A DNA stretch of 64,000 nt from Bactericera cockerelli (taxonomy: Eukaryota > Arthropoda > Insecta > Hemiptera > Triozidae): positions 21,702,176-21,766,175 of the forward strand of contig CM044963.1 in assembly GCA_024516035.1 (NCBI GenBank), written 5' to 3'. How positions within the stretch are numbered: the first letter of the stretch is position 1; every line of letters begins with the position of its first letter. Positions 1 to 12,040 of this stretch are shown here, piece after piece. The notes under the pieces were generated by a model. The model did no database searches. It had not been told where the DNA came from and worked only from the letters and a program-made list of their open reading frames with translations. The translations under genes and the position numbers were made by a program.

Positions 1-118
1 AATAAGACGGGATTTTCTTCGAAATTCCCACTACAACACCTGCCATTGGCGAAAAAGGATTTTTTTCTTTCACGGCCATGCCTCGGCCCGCAAAGCGGGC
101 GACAGCCCGCTAGTTTTA
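1..118 (-). mobile_element. Repeat K, cut by the window edge
   Basis: Reverse complement of the repeat at 34236-34345, sharing the GCGGGCTGTCGCCCGC hairpin and the following CAAGGCATGGCCGTGAAAG-like stretch. No ORF. Superfamily not identified; similar GC-rich ends occur at termini of several arthropod repeats. Confidence 0.7.
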
Positions 119-430
119 CATAAAGACAGATGAATTATCCGAGAAATAATAATAATTAAAAGATGATGATGATGATACTAAAGTTTCAGAGAATGCGAGC
201 GAAAAACTTTGTATTGAGAGAAAATAAATAAAAATAAATCTATAATTTCTGAAAGATGTAGCAGAGAAAAGTTTTATGATTTCCGCTCTTTTGCAAAAAA
301 TGTAATAATAAGTTACGCTCGTAGTTTGAATTTATTATTTTACAAGAAGATAGAGAGAGATTTCCATCTCTCTCTTTCTTCTTGTAATAAGAAAATATAA
401 TATTGTAGAAGAGATGAGAGAGGAAGAGAA

Positions 431-503
<73 letters not shown>

Positions 504-1325
504 AGAAGACAAGGTGGCAGAAGATAAGCACTGTATTCGAAAAGGGACAGAATATGAGAGAAAGAAATAGAAGGGATAGCAAAATATGGTGACGTATGTG
601 AAATACCTGAGAGAGAAAAAGAAAATGGAACTAGGAAGAGTAGATCTCAAAGAAAGATATATAAAAACGAGAAAGATAAAATGAGGGATGACAGATAAGA
701 GGGAAAGAAACAGAGATATGAGTCAGAAAAAAAAGAGCTCAGAAAGAAATAGAATGTGCAAAGTTTGAAATCTGCATATCAAAAAGTGTTGCAAAGTTTC
801 AGGAATGAGGTTACTCCCTACTGGGAGAGTTTCAAAGAGTTGCATACCGGGTGGTTCAGACACCCTGACTCCGCAGGTTTGAATCCCGACGAAGCAGAAT
901 TTTTTTCTAATCGCCTACTATGGATCTAAAATTTCACTTTCCAATCTCCTCAGAAGTACGAATTCAAATAATTCGTCACCACTTCTATAATTCAAACTAA
1001 AAAGTAGCAAAATTATAAAAAAAAAACAACTGTCTACAACAACACCCTCAAACTATGTTTAAAAAAAAGATTGTGTTGAGTATACCGTGCCTACAGGCAA
1101 CACATCATTGGGTGTGCGGTCGTTAAATATATATTTATAATTATGCATTTTAACTTTTAAAAAAATACGCTTAGGAGATAATATTAAGAAATATTATTAT
1201 TGATTGATTGATTTTATTTATTTGAACTATTATTTTACAATTTTCTGGAGGTTGTTATTATTATTATTGCACAAATAAAAAGAACCATCATATAAATCAA
1301 TTCAATCTAATTGAATTCTCTCCCG
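119..1325. other. AT-rich noncoding stretch with (GA)n
   Basis: No gene seen. It contains a (GA)n array at about 429-500, a weak tRNA-like head at about 838-892 followed by a T run (probably an old SINE), and AT-rich sequence. Minus-strand open frames here are only the translated CT repeat. Confidence 0.7.
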
Positions 1326-1397
1326 AAATTGGGACTCGATCCACCGGCCTCCAGGTTACGAGTCTGCCGCCCTGTTCATCAAGCTATTGAGGTTGGA
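1326..1397 (-). mobile_element. SINE A fragment
   Basis: The reverse complement reads as the tRNA-like head of SINE A: a degenerate A box, then CTGGAGGCCGGTGGATCGAG as a mutated B-box region. The tail is missing. Confidence 0.7.
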
Positions 1398-1476
1398 TCA
1401 ACATGGTATCAAGAAGTTATTACAGAAAAACGATAAATTTTATGTCTTAACATGAAAAAAAAAGACAAGCCCTTCC

Positions 1477-1479
1477 CTT

Positions 1480-1533
<54 letters not shown>

Positions 1534-1552
1534 ACTCTCTCTCTCTCTCTCT
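1477..1552 (+). repeat. (CT)n microsatellite
   Basis: An almost pure CT array with a few ATCT and ACTC interruptions. Noncoding. Confidence 0.95.
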
Positions 1553-1565
1553 TATTATGTATTAT

Positions 1566-1830
1566 TACTAGCCGTTTGCCCGTGCCTTGCAACGGGACTA
1601 AATTTCAAATTTACTAAGGCATGGCCGTACTGCTGGACAGCAATGCCTTTTTGAACTTTTTATAATTTTTCTGGAAAAAGCGATAATGGTTTTGGGGGGG
1701 TCAATTCTGAGACATTTTTCGCTATCTCTTACCGTTTTGGCTAAACAACTCCGGACAAACAAACAAACAAACATAGGTAGGTAGGTAAGTAGGTAGTGCT
1801 TTTTTCTGTTTTATATACAGAGATGTTTGT
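1566..1830 (+). mobile_element. Repeat with TTGCCCGTGCCTTGCAACGG head and (ACAA)n tail
   Basis: Starts with a GC-rich block, shares the AAGGCATGGCCGT stretch with repeat K, and ends in (ACAA)n and (TAGG)n runs. Such ends are typical of 3' fragments of arthropod retroposons. A related degenerate trace (TTTGCAACAAAACTAAATTT) lies near 5047. The family assignment is inference. Confidence 0.5.
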
Positions 1831-2180
1831 ATTCTCACAATAATATTACATTTAACTTTAAGCTGGATAGCGATATTTAGGACATGAGAGCAAATCTCCA
1901 TCAACAGTTAGACTTAGATTAGGAGATTCTTTTTATTGTAAAAATCTTTAAATGAAATAAATGTCAAATTCAATTCAATTCAATTCGATTCTCTCTCTCT
2001 CTCTCTCTCTTATCATGTATTATTATGTAGTCTCACAATAATATTACATTTAACTTTAAGCTAGATAGCGATATTTAGGACATGAGAGCAAATTTCCATC
2101 AACAGTTAGACTTAGCTTAGGAGATTCTTTTTATTGTAAAAATCTTTAAATCAAAAAAATGTCAAATTCAATTCAATTCT
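1822..2180 (+). repeat. Direct duplication, offset about 198 bp, with AATTC tails
   Basis: Two copies of a segment running from ATATTACATTTAACTTTAAG to ATGTCAAATTCAATTCAATT, separated by CT repeats. The (AATTC)n ending resembles the microsatellite tail of a non-LTR element, so these are probably LINE 3' ends duplicated locally. Confidence 0.7.
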
Positions 2181-2254
2181 CTCTTTCTCTGTTTCTCTCT
2201 CTCTCTGTTTCCTTCTCTTTCACTCTCTCTCTATTTTTTTCTCTCTCTCTCTCA

Positions 2255-2600
2255 TTCCTCTCTCTCTTTACCTACTCTACATAATTATATTCCTGTAATA
2301 TTCTCTCTGTCAAATTCTGAAAAATCAACTTGTACAGAACATTGTATCCTTGAAATTGTACAAAATGTCATTTCCCTGTACATTTTTTCCTCCTCTCTCT
2401 CTCTCCCATTTCTTTCTCTCTCTCTCTCTATCTCTCTTTACCTACTCTACATAATTATACGAGTATTCCTGTAATATTCTCTCTGTCAAATTCTGAGAAA
2501 TCGACTTGTACAGAACATTGTATCCTTGAAATTGTACAAAATATCATTTCCCTGTACATTTTTTCTTCCTCTCTCTCTTTCTCTCTCTCTCTCTCTGATT
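2255..2600 (+). repeat. Direct duplication, offset about 170-176 bp, between CT arrays
   Basis: The block CCTACTCTACATAATTATA through CCCTGTACATTTTTTC occurs twice (from about 2271 and about 2441), each copy bounded by CT arrays. This suggests unequal exchange or slippage between the arrays. Confidence 0.75.
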
Positions 2601-3518
2601 TCTCTTTTTATGTCTTCCTCTATATCTCTCTATTTGATCTTTTTCTTTTTATACACATTTTCTCTCTATCTCTATTTTCATACGCACCCTATTCTATATC
2701 TGTAATTTTCTCTCTTTTTATTATTCTCCATAACACAAGATTTTCTCTCTAAATCTCTTTTTTTTCCTCTCTCTCTCTTTTTGTGTCATCTTCGTCTGTT
2801 TCGACGCCTGTCCAAAACTTTTGTTCCATTAGAAAGTTGTAAAAGCTGGCTATTCAGTTTGTTTAATGGTTTTTTTACCGTGTTTTGTTAGTTTTACTTC
2901 TTCTCATTTCAACAGATTTTTTTGTTTCGCTCATGTTTTTTGTGTAGTGAACTTTTTCATTATTTTTGAAGGCTTCAGAAAACTCATGAACTGTCAGAGA
3001 GAAAGCCGTCAGTAAATGTATGATCCCTGGGCTAAGCTCATCCTATCTCTCTCCCACTCTTTCTCCAATAATCTGTTTCTCGCTCAGAACTTTAGAAAAG
3101 CTCAGGAGATTTTTATTTTGTCAAAATTTTCTTCATTCATATTTTTCATTTTTTTCTGTAACTATTGTACCACTTTTCCTCTCTTTCTCTCTCTCTTTCT
3201 TTCTTTCTCTCTCTCTCTCTCCCTCTTTCTCTTCCTCTCTTTCTCTTCCTCTCTCTCTCTTCCTCTCTCTCCCTCGTACTTTCTCTCTTACTCTCTCTCT
3301 TTCTCCTCTTTCCTCTTTCTCTTTTTCTTTCTCTCTCTCTCTCTCCCTTCTAGTCATCTTCTTTTTCAATTTCTCGTTCATACCCCTAACTCTACTGTTA
3401 TCTGATTACTTCTTCAAAGTTTTCGCAATTTTTTCCACCTCCCTCGGGACGTGAAGAAGTGCGAGATAGTAATTCCAGGCCAAGATGAACTTTCAAAGTG
3501 AAGAAACGATGTCAAACA

Positions 3519-3540
<22 letters not shown>
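2600..3540 (+). repeat. CT-rich low-complexity stretch
   Basis: Interrupted CT and CTTT runs, densest at 3175-3345. Open frames on both strands translate only to Ser/Leu/Phe or Arg/Glu/Lys repeats. No gene seen. Confidence 0.85.
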
Positions 3541-3544
<4 letters not shown>

Positions 3545-3549
<5 letters not shown>

Positions 3550-3932
3550 TTTGATTTGATTTGATTTGTTTTATTTTTAATTATAACAATTTATTTTACA
3601 AATATAACATCTCCTAAGCTAATAAATAACTTATGAGGAGATGGTCTCACTCAACAATATTTAAATAGCAATAATAAAAGTAAAAAAAAAAAAATATAAA
3701 AATAAAAAATGAAAATGAAAATCAATCAATTTTAACATAGGTAATAGATATTGTGACTAGGGATTATTAACTAAACTATTTTTTATGCATTTCTTAATCA
3801 GTTTTGTATCAGTTTCATCAATATATTCTTGGCAATATGTATTTAATAATTGGGGAACAATATAATCTAAACGTCTTCTACCCCAGGTAAATGTATTCAG
3901 CTTGGTTCTATAAAAGTCCTGTTGACGTAAGT

Positions 3933-3935
<3 letters not shown>
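3545..3935 (-). mobile_element. 3' end of a non-LTR retrotransposon
   Basis: Read on the minus strand it has the last codons of an ORF2 (3933-3757), about 200 bp of 3' UTR and an (AAATC)n tail next to a GA array. A 5'-truncated LINE copy of a different subfamily from the element at 49.5-54.8 kb. Confidence 0.75.
3757..3933 (-). pseudogene. C-terminal tail of a LINE ORF2
   Basis: An open minus-strand frame of 58 codons ends in a stop. It contains GRRRLDYIVPQLLNTY, resembling the conserved C-terminal segment after the reverse transcriptase of Jockey/CR1-type ORF2 proteins (R..LDY..P...N). The RT core is absent, so this is a truncated fragment with no catalytic function. Confidence 0.65.
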
Positions 3936-3982
<47 letters not shown>

Positions 3983-4869
3983 TGAGAATAATGAGGAAAA
4001 AAGGGAAAGATAAAGTAGAGACGTGTAGTTGAGATTCAAAAGAATATGAGATAGAAGAGGATGAAGAGAAACAGGAAGGAAAAAAAATAGATTTTTATTG
4101 ATGATAAAGGTACTTATTAGGATGGATAAAGATAAATAATAAAAATAAAGTTATTTTAAACAAAAACCGACCATCATAAGCTAAAATTAAAAATTTCTTT
4201 AGTAGAACAATTGTGGGTTGTACAAATATACATTTATACAACACACAACTTGTTTAGAAAAGATTACCCCAAAGAGGAAAAATTAGGAGATGAATACTGA
4301 GGAAAATAGAAAAGCATAGAGGATAAGAGAGTGAGAGGGATGGAAGAGAGAGAGAGAGAGAGAGAGAAAGAGGAATGAGGAAAAAAGGGAAAGATAAAGT
4401 AGAGACGTGTAGTCGAGATTCAAAAGAATATGAGATAGAAGAGGACGAAAAGAAAGAGAAGGAAAAAAATGGAGGCAAAGAAAAGAAAAAAAAAATATAC
4501 AGAGAAGTGGAAAAGAGAGCAAGAAGAGGTATTGTGTACCTAAATTTAAAAAAAGATAGATTTCGAATAGGTGAAAAAGGTAGTTAGGATGGATGAAGAT
4601 AAATAGTAAAAAATAAAATAAAAATTATCATAAAGAAAAACCGACCATCATAAGCTAAAATTAAAAATTACCAACTTGGTATTAATTTCTTTAGTAGAAC
4701 AATTGTGGGTTGTTCAATTATATACAACACACAACTTGTTTAGAAAAGATTACCCTAAAGAGAGAAAAATTAGGAGATGAATACTGAGGAAAATAGAAAA
4801 GCATAAAAGATAAGAGAGTGAGAGGGAGGGGGGGAGAGGGGTGGAGAGAGTGAGAGGGAGGGGGAGAGT

Positions 4870-4918
<49 letters not shown>

Positions 4919-4920
4919 GG
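3935..4920. repeat. Tandem segmental duplication bounded by GA arrays
   Basis: The block GGAATGAG..AAAGATAAAGTAGAGACGTG occurs at about 3979 and 4371, and a second block (GAACAATTGTGGGTTGT to GTTTAGAAAAGATTACCC) at about 4206 and 4699. GA arrays at 3938-3979, 4345-4370 and 4878-4915 flank the units. No gene. Confidence 0.8.
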
Positions 4921-5804
4921 AACACATTAATTAGAGATAGGAAGGAAGCTTAATGTAGCAGAACAAAGTGTGGTGGAATGAGATAATTGCTTCGTATTGT
5001 TATCTATTTGTATTTCAAATTATCATACCATGCTGATTGATAGTACTTTGCAACAAAACTAAATTTAAATTTACCCAGTCGATTTTCTTTATCTCTCTAT
5101 TTTTTCCTGGAGATGCTGCTGAGGTTCTATTTTCCCCTACTTTTATCTAACGTCGTTTAGCCTGATAACGCGGTGAAATTTTTGGTTTTGTTTTTTGTTT
5201 TTTCGAGTGATATTGAGTCCTGAAGTCTAAAGGATACCAAAAAAGTTCATTTTGAATTTTTTGTCCATGCGGTTCCGCCGAAAAGGGTAGTCCTTCTTGT
5301 ATGGAATGCTATGAAACATTGTACATGGAGATTTGCGTCATATTTCCCGCACAGACAGCAACGCAACTGCTTTCGTTTGCTAGAAGATTTGTCCAAGTCA
5401 TCTGGACGGTCATACCTTGAATCCACCCTTGCCTACTGACTTGGTCAGCCTCTGGAACGAGACAACTTCTTTTTTAATTCAAGAATTGAATCGAATACCA
5501 AGGTTTTTTTTTGAAAAATTCAGAATCAATTCTAGGGGACACTAATGACTAAAATAATCTCAGATCATTTTTCGAAAAATGCCGTCGAATACAGATATAA
5601 ACAAAATGATATGTTTTGAAAAGCAAATTAAGTTTTGAGTGCATAGGTATACAATTAGACATAGGTATTAAAACATGTTTAGTATGAGGTATTCCTTTGG
5701 AAAATTCACTCAATAATCATAACACACAATGACATGAGAACCATTTTCACTTCTTTTCAACAAGTTAAAGTTAATTTTTCAGGTGAAAACTTTTTACCAC
5801 CCAA
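4921..5804. other. No gene seen
   Basis: AT-rich, moderately complex sequence without coding signal. It may include eroded repeat debris around 5040-5400. Confidence 0.6.
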
Positions 5805-5985
5805 GTTGGGTGGAAGAGATAGCCACAGGCAATAATCCCGCCGTTCAGGTAGGACATTAATTTCATTTTCTTTTTTGTTCTTGTTTCTTTGCTTAATCTA
5901 TTTATTTTTTCTTTATAATTTAATTGTATTTTACTGTATATATTTTTGTCTTACCTAATTAAGCATAAAATAATAATTTATTCTA
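5805..5985 (+). mobile_element. Retroposon G
   Basis: A copy of the high-copy unit starting GTTGGGTGGAAGAGAT, with an internal CACAGGCAATAA..CCCGCC palindromic core, a T-rich middle, and an AAGCATAAAATAATAA tail. No ORF. Its sharp 5' end and A/T-rich tail fit a SINE or a uniformly truncated LINE 3' end. Confidence 0.8.
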
Positions 5986-6133
5986 AAGATCATTTGTATA
6001 TATTATATTATTAGACGAAAGGGTTAGTACCCTATCATTATTATTATAGAAAGATTTATTTGGTAGTAGAATACAGTGGAATATAAAGAAAAACAAAAAA
6101 TAAAGCAAATATAAAATAAAAAAAGAGAATAAA

Positions 6134-6190
6134 GTCCTACCTATAGTGCGGGGTTATTGCCTGTGGCAATCTCTTCAACCCAACCCTTTA
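6134..6190 (-). mobile_element. Retroposon G, 5' part
   Basis: The reverse complement starts at the family's 5' end (GGGTTGGGTTGAAGAGATTG) and includes the CAGGCAATAACCCCGC core. It lies in inverted orientation to the copy at 5805-5985. Confidence 0.8.
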
Positions 6191-6529
6191 TCAATCCTTC
6201 TACCACGGAAAGTAAAGTAAGTAATAATAAGAAAAAGAGAACCATTAGACATCATGAAAAAAATAATGGTACTAAAAGAAGAGAGAAGATAGAGAGACAG
6301 CAGAAGACAAAATGGAAGAGTTACACAGGAAAAGCGTAATTTTCAGACTCATTAGACCATACTTTTTAGCTTCCCACAGATTTATCATTTCCAGCAGCAT
6401 AAGGTCCTTTTTTCTCCAGTTATGTACCTTGCTTTTATATTTGTGATGTTTTTACTTTTTTATCTTTTGTTCCTTTTTTATGTACATAAATAAATATATA
6501 AATATCTGTGCCTTTTTTTTCTTTCCCTA

Positions 6530-6729
6530 ATTACCTCTCCTTTTCTTTCAAATACTTTTATGTCTCATAATTTTCTTTCTCTTCTAATTTCTCTCTCTTC
6601 TCTTTTTCTCTTTTTCTCTTTTCTTCTTCTCTCCTCTCTTCTCCCTCTCTTCTCTCCTTCTCTCTTTTCTCTTTCTCTCTTCTCTTTCTCTTTCTCTCTT
6701 TCTCTTTCTCTCTCTCCTCTCTCTCTCTC

Positions 6730-6772
<43 letters not shown>

Positions 6773-6780
6773 ACTACGAG
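6530..6780 (+). repeat. CT-rich microsatellite
   Basis: Interrupted TTCTCT and CTCT repeats ending in pure (CT)n at 6735-6772. Translations are Ser/Leu/Phe repeats only. Confidence 0.9.
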
Positions 6781-8040
6781 TATGTCGTTCTACAATAATC
6801 TACATCTGTCTCCCCTTATATCCTCTTTCCCTTGGTCTCTCTCCATCTTCAATCTTGTCCTTTATAGCTACTTAATTTCACCTTACTCCCTCCCTCCTCT
6901 CACTCTTTATTTGCATAAAAGACGCGTATTGAGCAGCTCTAATTGCTGAAACCATTTACTCAGAGAATGGCACTAATAGCGCTGTTTTGGTTTCCAGAAT
7001 TGTGAGTTTAAAGCAAACAGGGGTTGGAAAAGAAGGTACTTACGTAGAGAATCGTCAAGGCATCTGTAACATAGTACATAGGGCTGGTCAAGGTTAAAAC
7101 CTTATTATGGGACATCAGTTAGACATAATAGACAAGGGAGCGGACAGTTCGAACCCTACGTATTAATGACACTGTACTATTGTGTTCATTATTTGTATGT
7201 GCACTTGAAATTTGGTAATTCAATTACAAGTATGCAATGTGCCAAGCAACTTGTATTAGTGGAGATGCAAAAATACAATGAGGTAATACCTAGGTATTTT
7301 GCGTATTTTTATAAGCATGATTTGTAAGTTTTACTAATTAATATCAACCTCAGTACCTCACAGATAGCACCAACACATCTGTATAGTGGAATAAAGATAC
7401 TTTTATGTCTCATTCGCCCAAAATATAGAAGTATTTAAACAAAGCTTTCGTAGAAAACAGCATGAAATAATCAAAAGCTAAAAACTAACTAACCTTAACC
7501 AAGAAAAAAAAAAAAAAAACAAACCAACCTCGAACCACCAAGTCGGTAGTTCGAGTTCCAAGTTCAGCAAAATTTTAGTACATTATGATATATTGTGACA
7601 ATTTGGAACGGCATTTTGAACAATTTGAATGTTTTTAAAGTAACTAGTGAAATTCCTGCTAAAGAGCTAGTTATTACATAAACGACTGTATAAAAAATCT
7701 AGTTTTTACACAAGTTATTACATCGTGATAAAACTCGGTCGAAAAAAATGAGAAACGCGTAGAAGAAAAAACGGAAGATTTAATATTGTTGCTACAAGAA
7801 ATGAGGACAATTAAAAATATTACAAAAGAGATTAATGTGGAAACAGACAGATGAAGAGGAAGAAAGGAAGACGAAGGAAGAGAGAGAGTGAAATATAAAA
7901 CAACAAGTGGGTATTAAAAGCAAGAGAGACAGAGGAATCAGCTCTCCTAACAACAATAAAGAATAGAGCGGGAAGCACATAGAAAAAGATGGAGAGAGTG
8001 CAAAGAAAAAGAGAGTATAAATCTCTAGAAATAGAAAATA
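6781..8040. other. No gene seen
   Basis: AT-rich sequence with faint tRNA-like remnants near 7100-7160 and 7520-7570 and an A run near 7505. The frames that open into the 8-kb minisatellite are not supported as genes. Confidence 0.6.
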
Positions 8041-8655
8041 GACTGCGAGGGAAAAATATATAGATAGAATGACTGAGAGAGGGAAAAATATATAGATAGA
8101 TAGAGAGACTGAGAGAGGTAAAAATATATAGATAGAGAGACTGAGAGAGGTAAAAATATATCGATAGAGAGACTGAGAGAGGTAAAAATATATAGATAGA
8201 GAGACTGAGAGAGGTAAAAATATATAGATAGAGAGACTGAGACAGGTAAAACTATATAGATAGAGAGACTGAGAAAGGTAAAAATATATAGATAGAGAGA
8301 CTGAGAAGTAAAAATATATAGATAGAGAGACTGAGAGAGGTAAAAATATATAGATAGAGAGACTGAGAAAGGTAAAAACTATATAGATAGAGAGACTGAG
8401 ACAGGTAAAACTATATAGATAGAGAGACTGAGAGAGGTAAAAATATATAGATAGAGAGACTGAGACAGGTAAAACTATATAGATAGAGAGACTGAGAAAG
8501 GTAAAAATATATAGATAGAGAGACTGAGAAGTAAAAATATATAGATAGAGAGACTGAGAGAGGTAAAAATATATAGATAGAGAGACTGAGACAGGTAAAA
8601 CTATATAGATAGAGAGACTGAGAAAGGTAAAAATATATAGATAGAGAGACTGAGC
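8041..8655 (+). repeat. 32-bp minisatellite with higher-order structure
   Basis: About 19 tandem units of a 32-bp motif containing GATAGAGAGACTGAGAGAGG and GTAAAAATATATA. Variants (GAGACAGG..AAACTATA, GAGAAAGG, and the short GAGAAG form) recur in the same order near 8222 and 8460, so blocks of several units were duplicated together. The 326-codon minus-strand frame across it exists because the unit lacks stops in all three frames. Confidence 0.9.
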
Positions 8656-8809
8656 ATCTGAGCAAGGTAAAATATGAGAGATAAACTGATAGTTGTGAGG
8701 AAAAATGTGAGATAAAGTGAAGTATATCTTGAAAATAAGGCGAGGAATGAGGAAGACAAACCTTAAAAGCAAAATAATGGATGAGAGAGAGGAAGGATAA
8801 AGGGAGAGG

Positions 8810-9010
8810 TCAGAGGGGAGAGAGAGAGAGAGAAAGAGTGAGAGAGAGAGCGAGAGAGAGAGAGAAGAACAAGATAGAAAAGCGTGAGAAAGAGATAAAG
8901 TGAGAGAAAGAACTTAGGGAGGAAGAAAATAAAGTTGGTCAAGAGAAAGCGAAATTGAGAGGAAAAAAGGGGGGGAGAGAGAGAGAGAGAGGAGAGAGAG
9001 GAGATGTAAC
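8810..9010 (+). repeat. (GA)n-rich stretch
   Basis: Interrupted GA arrays with G runs near 8970. Noncoding. Confidence 0.9.
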
Positions 9011-9059
9011 AACAAGTAGGGGTTTCTATTAAAACAAGAAGAGAGTGAGAGAACATAAT

Positions 9060-9262
9060 TTGTATTCTAAATTTGGTTACAGTTGTTTGTGAGGGATACC
9101 TTCCGGTGCGCTCGTGTTGACTCAGCACCTAAATTGGAAGTATTGTGTAACCTATTGCCCATCAAAGGGGAGGCATACTACGATATGGGCCTGCTAAAAA
9201 AGACCAAAAGAGTCCAAAGTAGCTGCTGTTTTATGACTACGAAATAAAATAGGCTGTGAATT
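9060..9262 (+). mobile_element. SINE D, 5'-truncated
   Basis: Matches the body of SINE D (GGGATACCTTCCGGTGCGCT onward, with GAGGCATACTACGATATGGG) but lacks the tRNA head. The full copies at 27.5 and 54.9 kb supply the reference. Confidence 0.8.
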
Positions 9263-9475
9263 ATGAAAACAATTAGGTATCTTTTTTTCTTAATGAGGAA
9301 TTAATAAAGAGAGAGAAAGAGACAGACATAGTAATAATAATAGTATGGCGACATAGAATGGTTGTTAGGGATACGAAGAAGAGAAATGCTAACGCAGTGA
9401 GTAAGATAGATTGATTGATAATATTATAAATGGTTTTTTATCATTATAATTTCCCTAAGCGAGAGAGAGATAGAG

Positions 9476-9522
<47 letters not shown>

Positions 9523-10317
9523 AGGAGCGAGGAAAAGAGATGGATGTACCATGTACCATGTACCAATATAATAATAATATTCAAACAATAAGGAAAACAA
9601 AATATAAGAAGAAGAAGATAAAATAAAGAAAAGGAGAGGTTGCATAAGAAGATTAGGTTTTGCTTATTTTTGCTTGTATGATGAAATAAGACATTATACT
9701 AATAATAAGTATACAAATAATAACATAAAATAACTTTGTTTACATACAAAATTAGAAATGGTAGTAAAAATAATAATAATAGTAGTATTAATAATAATAA
9801 TTAATAATAACATAATAAAGGCTCCAGTATGAAAATAATTGAAGCTTCGTATTACATGAAAGGAAAACTGAGTAAATAAGATGAAGCAACGCCACACAGT
9901 GTGTACCAGACGAAGGTTGGGTGGTAAAGAATGTCTTTCTTTAAAATTGGAACAAATTAAGGAACAAATTATGAAATATGAATATCTAAGATCTGTTAAT
10001 CCAAGCCACTATCACTTAACAGCTGATACAATTGCGCTGTAGTTAGTAGAAATTGTCAACAAAAGGCGTGTTCAGGGATAGTATAGGTTTAGTTAATCTA
10101 ATCCTGTTTCATAATTCGGGCCTAAGAGGTAATTATACTTGCATCCTTAGAGTCATGTGAGAATTGTTCAAACCAGCCTCATTAAAATTACCCGAACATG
10201 GAACTTGAACTCAATGTGGATGACATTGAGGTAGATATTAATTACTACAACTTACAAACTTAGAATTCTTAAAAAAATAATTAGAGTATCACCACTTTGT
10301 ATCTTCACAGTCTCCAC
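9263..10317. other. No gene seen; (GA)n and a family H trace
   Basis: AT-rich sequence with a (GA)n array at about 9478-9518, ATA runs at 9760-9820, and an eroded H end near 10085-10125 (AATCCTGTTTCATAATTCGG). Confidence 0.6.
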
Positions 10318-10571
10318 TAAAGCCGTATTTTTCTTTCTAACCAAAGTTAACCAAACTGGAAGCAAGTCATTTTTCTTTTGGAAGAGGAAAAATTTCCTCT
10401 TCCAAAGTTAACCAAAATGGAAGTAGAAAATTCTTGCTTCCAGTTTGGTTCATTTTATTCCCGTTTGGTCAACTTTGGTTAGAAAGTGAAGTTGACCTTG
10501 GAATAAAATGGAAATATTTGGAAAAAAACTAACCTGGAATTTTTTTGGTTAGAAAGAAAAATACCGCTTTA
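10318..10571. mobile_element. MITE 1 (TIR AAGCCGTATTTTTCTTTC), TA target
   Basis: 254 bp including TA on both sides. The termini read AAGCCGTATTTTTCTTTC and the inverse GAAAGAAAAATACCGCTT. The interior is AT-rich with internal inverted motifs (GGAAGAGGAAAAATTTCCTC; TTGGTTAACTTT-like runs). No ORF. TA flanks suggest a Tc1/mariner-type helper. A second copy interrupts a SINE at 28309-28621. Confidence 0.85.
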
Positions 10572-10639
10572 TGTAAGTTGCTTGACACATACTCGTAATT
10601 CAAACCCAAAATTTCAAGGCGCGCATACAAAAGAACACA

Positions 10640-10768
10640 ATAACATCCAGTTCTCGTTCAGTCCCTTAAGTCAGGCAATGTCCAGCAAGGTTAGGACTTG
10701 GATGGGTGACCATCGTATTCAACCCTTCGTGATGGGTAAAATCCCTGTCTCACAGGGACGTCGGGAAT
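10640..10768 (+). mobile_element. 5S-rRNA-derived SINE, head fragment
   Basis: Contains a degenerate 5S rRNA: CCAGTTCTCGTTCAGTC, then CAAGGTTAGGACTTGGATGG and GTGACC, matching the 5S internal control region (box C). It continues into the family-specific TTCGTGATG tail start and stops. Confidence 0.8.
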
Positions 10769-12040
10769 GAGGAAGTAAAAGGAACATTAACACCAAAACA
10801 CACAACATATTACCACACCTAGTGCTTTTTTTAATGCTTGAATTTTTGCTGTTCATAAATTTCTACGTGTATGCCTACCCTGTATAACACGCCAAGATGA
10901 AAACCGTCTCAACAAATTTCGCTACGTCTCAGATTTCCTTGTAAACGCGGCTTTGTCGACAAAAAAGCTCCGCTCCACACTTCTCAAAACTTTGCTACTT
11001 AGCAACAAATGCTGCACAGAGAAAATGCTGACGAAGTTTGTGTGGTTTGCAGTCTCATATAATTTATTCTGACGGGTAGGGAATGGGTTTCTATGAAATG
11101 GAGATGTGACATGGAAAAATTTACACAAGTACAATAATTAAGTCTGCGGTTTTGTAATATTTTTTTTTTAATTACAAATCGTAGAAAATAATAATTATAT
11201 TTTCATGTATCAAATTGTATGACAGAAGCTTCTGGAGGTAGAAAATCTTCGAGGCAATGGACCAGCAACGGTCTGAGACGCCGCTGTAGTCAGTAGGGTT
11301 AAAATTTATGTATTGTAAAATCTCTATGTCTCTTACCTATTGTACCAAGGTCTCATGTAATAAAAAGAAAGAAAAATATGGTATGAAATTGTAAAAAAAT
11401 ATAATTATGTTTCAAATAATAATTATTTTGCTGGATATCATCATTTTTTTATCATTTAAATGTTATTATTATTTTTTTAATAACCTATCAGATAGGTGCG
11501 GTGCGTCTATCACATATAATAAATTGAATATTGTTTAATGTTTATCAACAAAGTTTTACTCTTGTCACACTATTCAGTTGATAATTTAAATTAAACATAA
11601 TTTGATAAATGTTTAACTTCCAAACGAACTGATCAAAATGTCAAAACACACCACCATCACAAATCAGCTGACTAGCGCTAGTCAGATATCCATCAGCCTG
11701 TTTAATATACAAACATGATAAAGAACCCTACGACTGGATATAAATTATTTTATAACTATTATCGTTTGGCTTGGGACTATAAACAGATAATAGACTGCCT
11801 TGGTTCTGGGGGCCCTTGTCAATTGTTAGCCTCCTTGTAAAGACAGTGGTAAAACTGCTGAGTAAATTCCTCCACTGTCTGGCTACCATCGTGCACGATG
11901 ACGCCACTCAATGATGATGATTATGATTATAGTTTAACCTGGATAAGAGAGGGAAAATAATCTCTTTTTAAGGAAAAACTGGATACAAGACTATTTTTTA
12001 TCCCTTGAGTTATTTATCATCCAGGTTGGCTTGTATACAT
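10769..12040. other. No gene seen
   Basis: AT-rich sequence. Minus-strand frame 10922-11134 is somewhat more complex than its surroundings but has no recognised domain, no splice context and no second copy here. I do not call it a gene. Confidence 0.5.

Noticed and set aside
3016..3454. Overlapping plus- and minus-strand frames of 60-144 codons
   Set aside because: Translations of CT/GA microsatellites. The same applies near 240-650, 4254-4587, 6560-6949, 12368-12902, 26491-26858, 31344-31820 and 40991-41506.
8041..8655. CRISPR-like array
   Set aside because: Contiguous tandem repeats without unique spacers in a eukaryotic genome.
7792..8772. 326-codon minus-strand open frame
   Set aside because: It spans the 32-bp minisatellite, whose unit lacks stop codons in all three minus frames. 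The product is a Ser/Leu/Tyr/Ile repeat with no domain.
10922..11134. Minus-strand 70-codon frame
   Set aside because: No recognisable domain, promoter, splice partner or second copy; I cannot support a gene.
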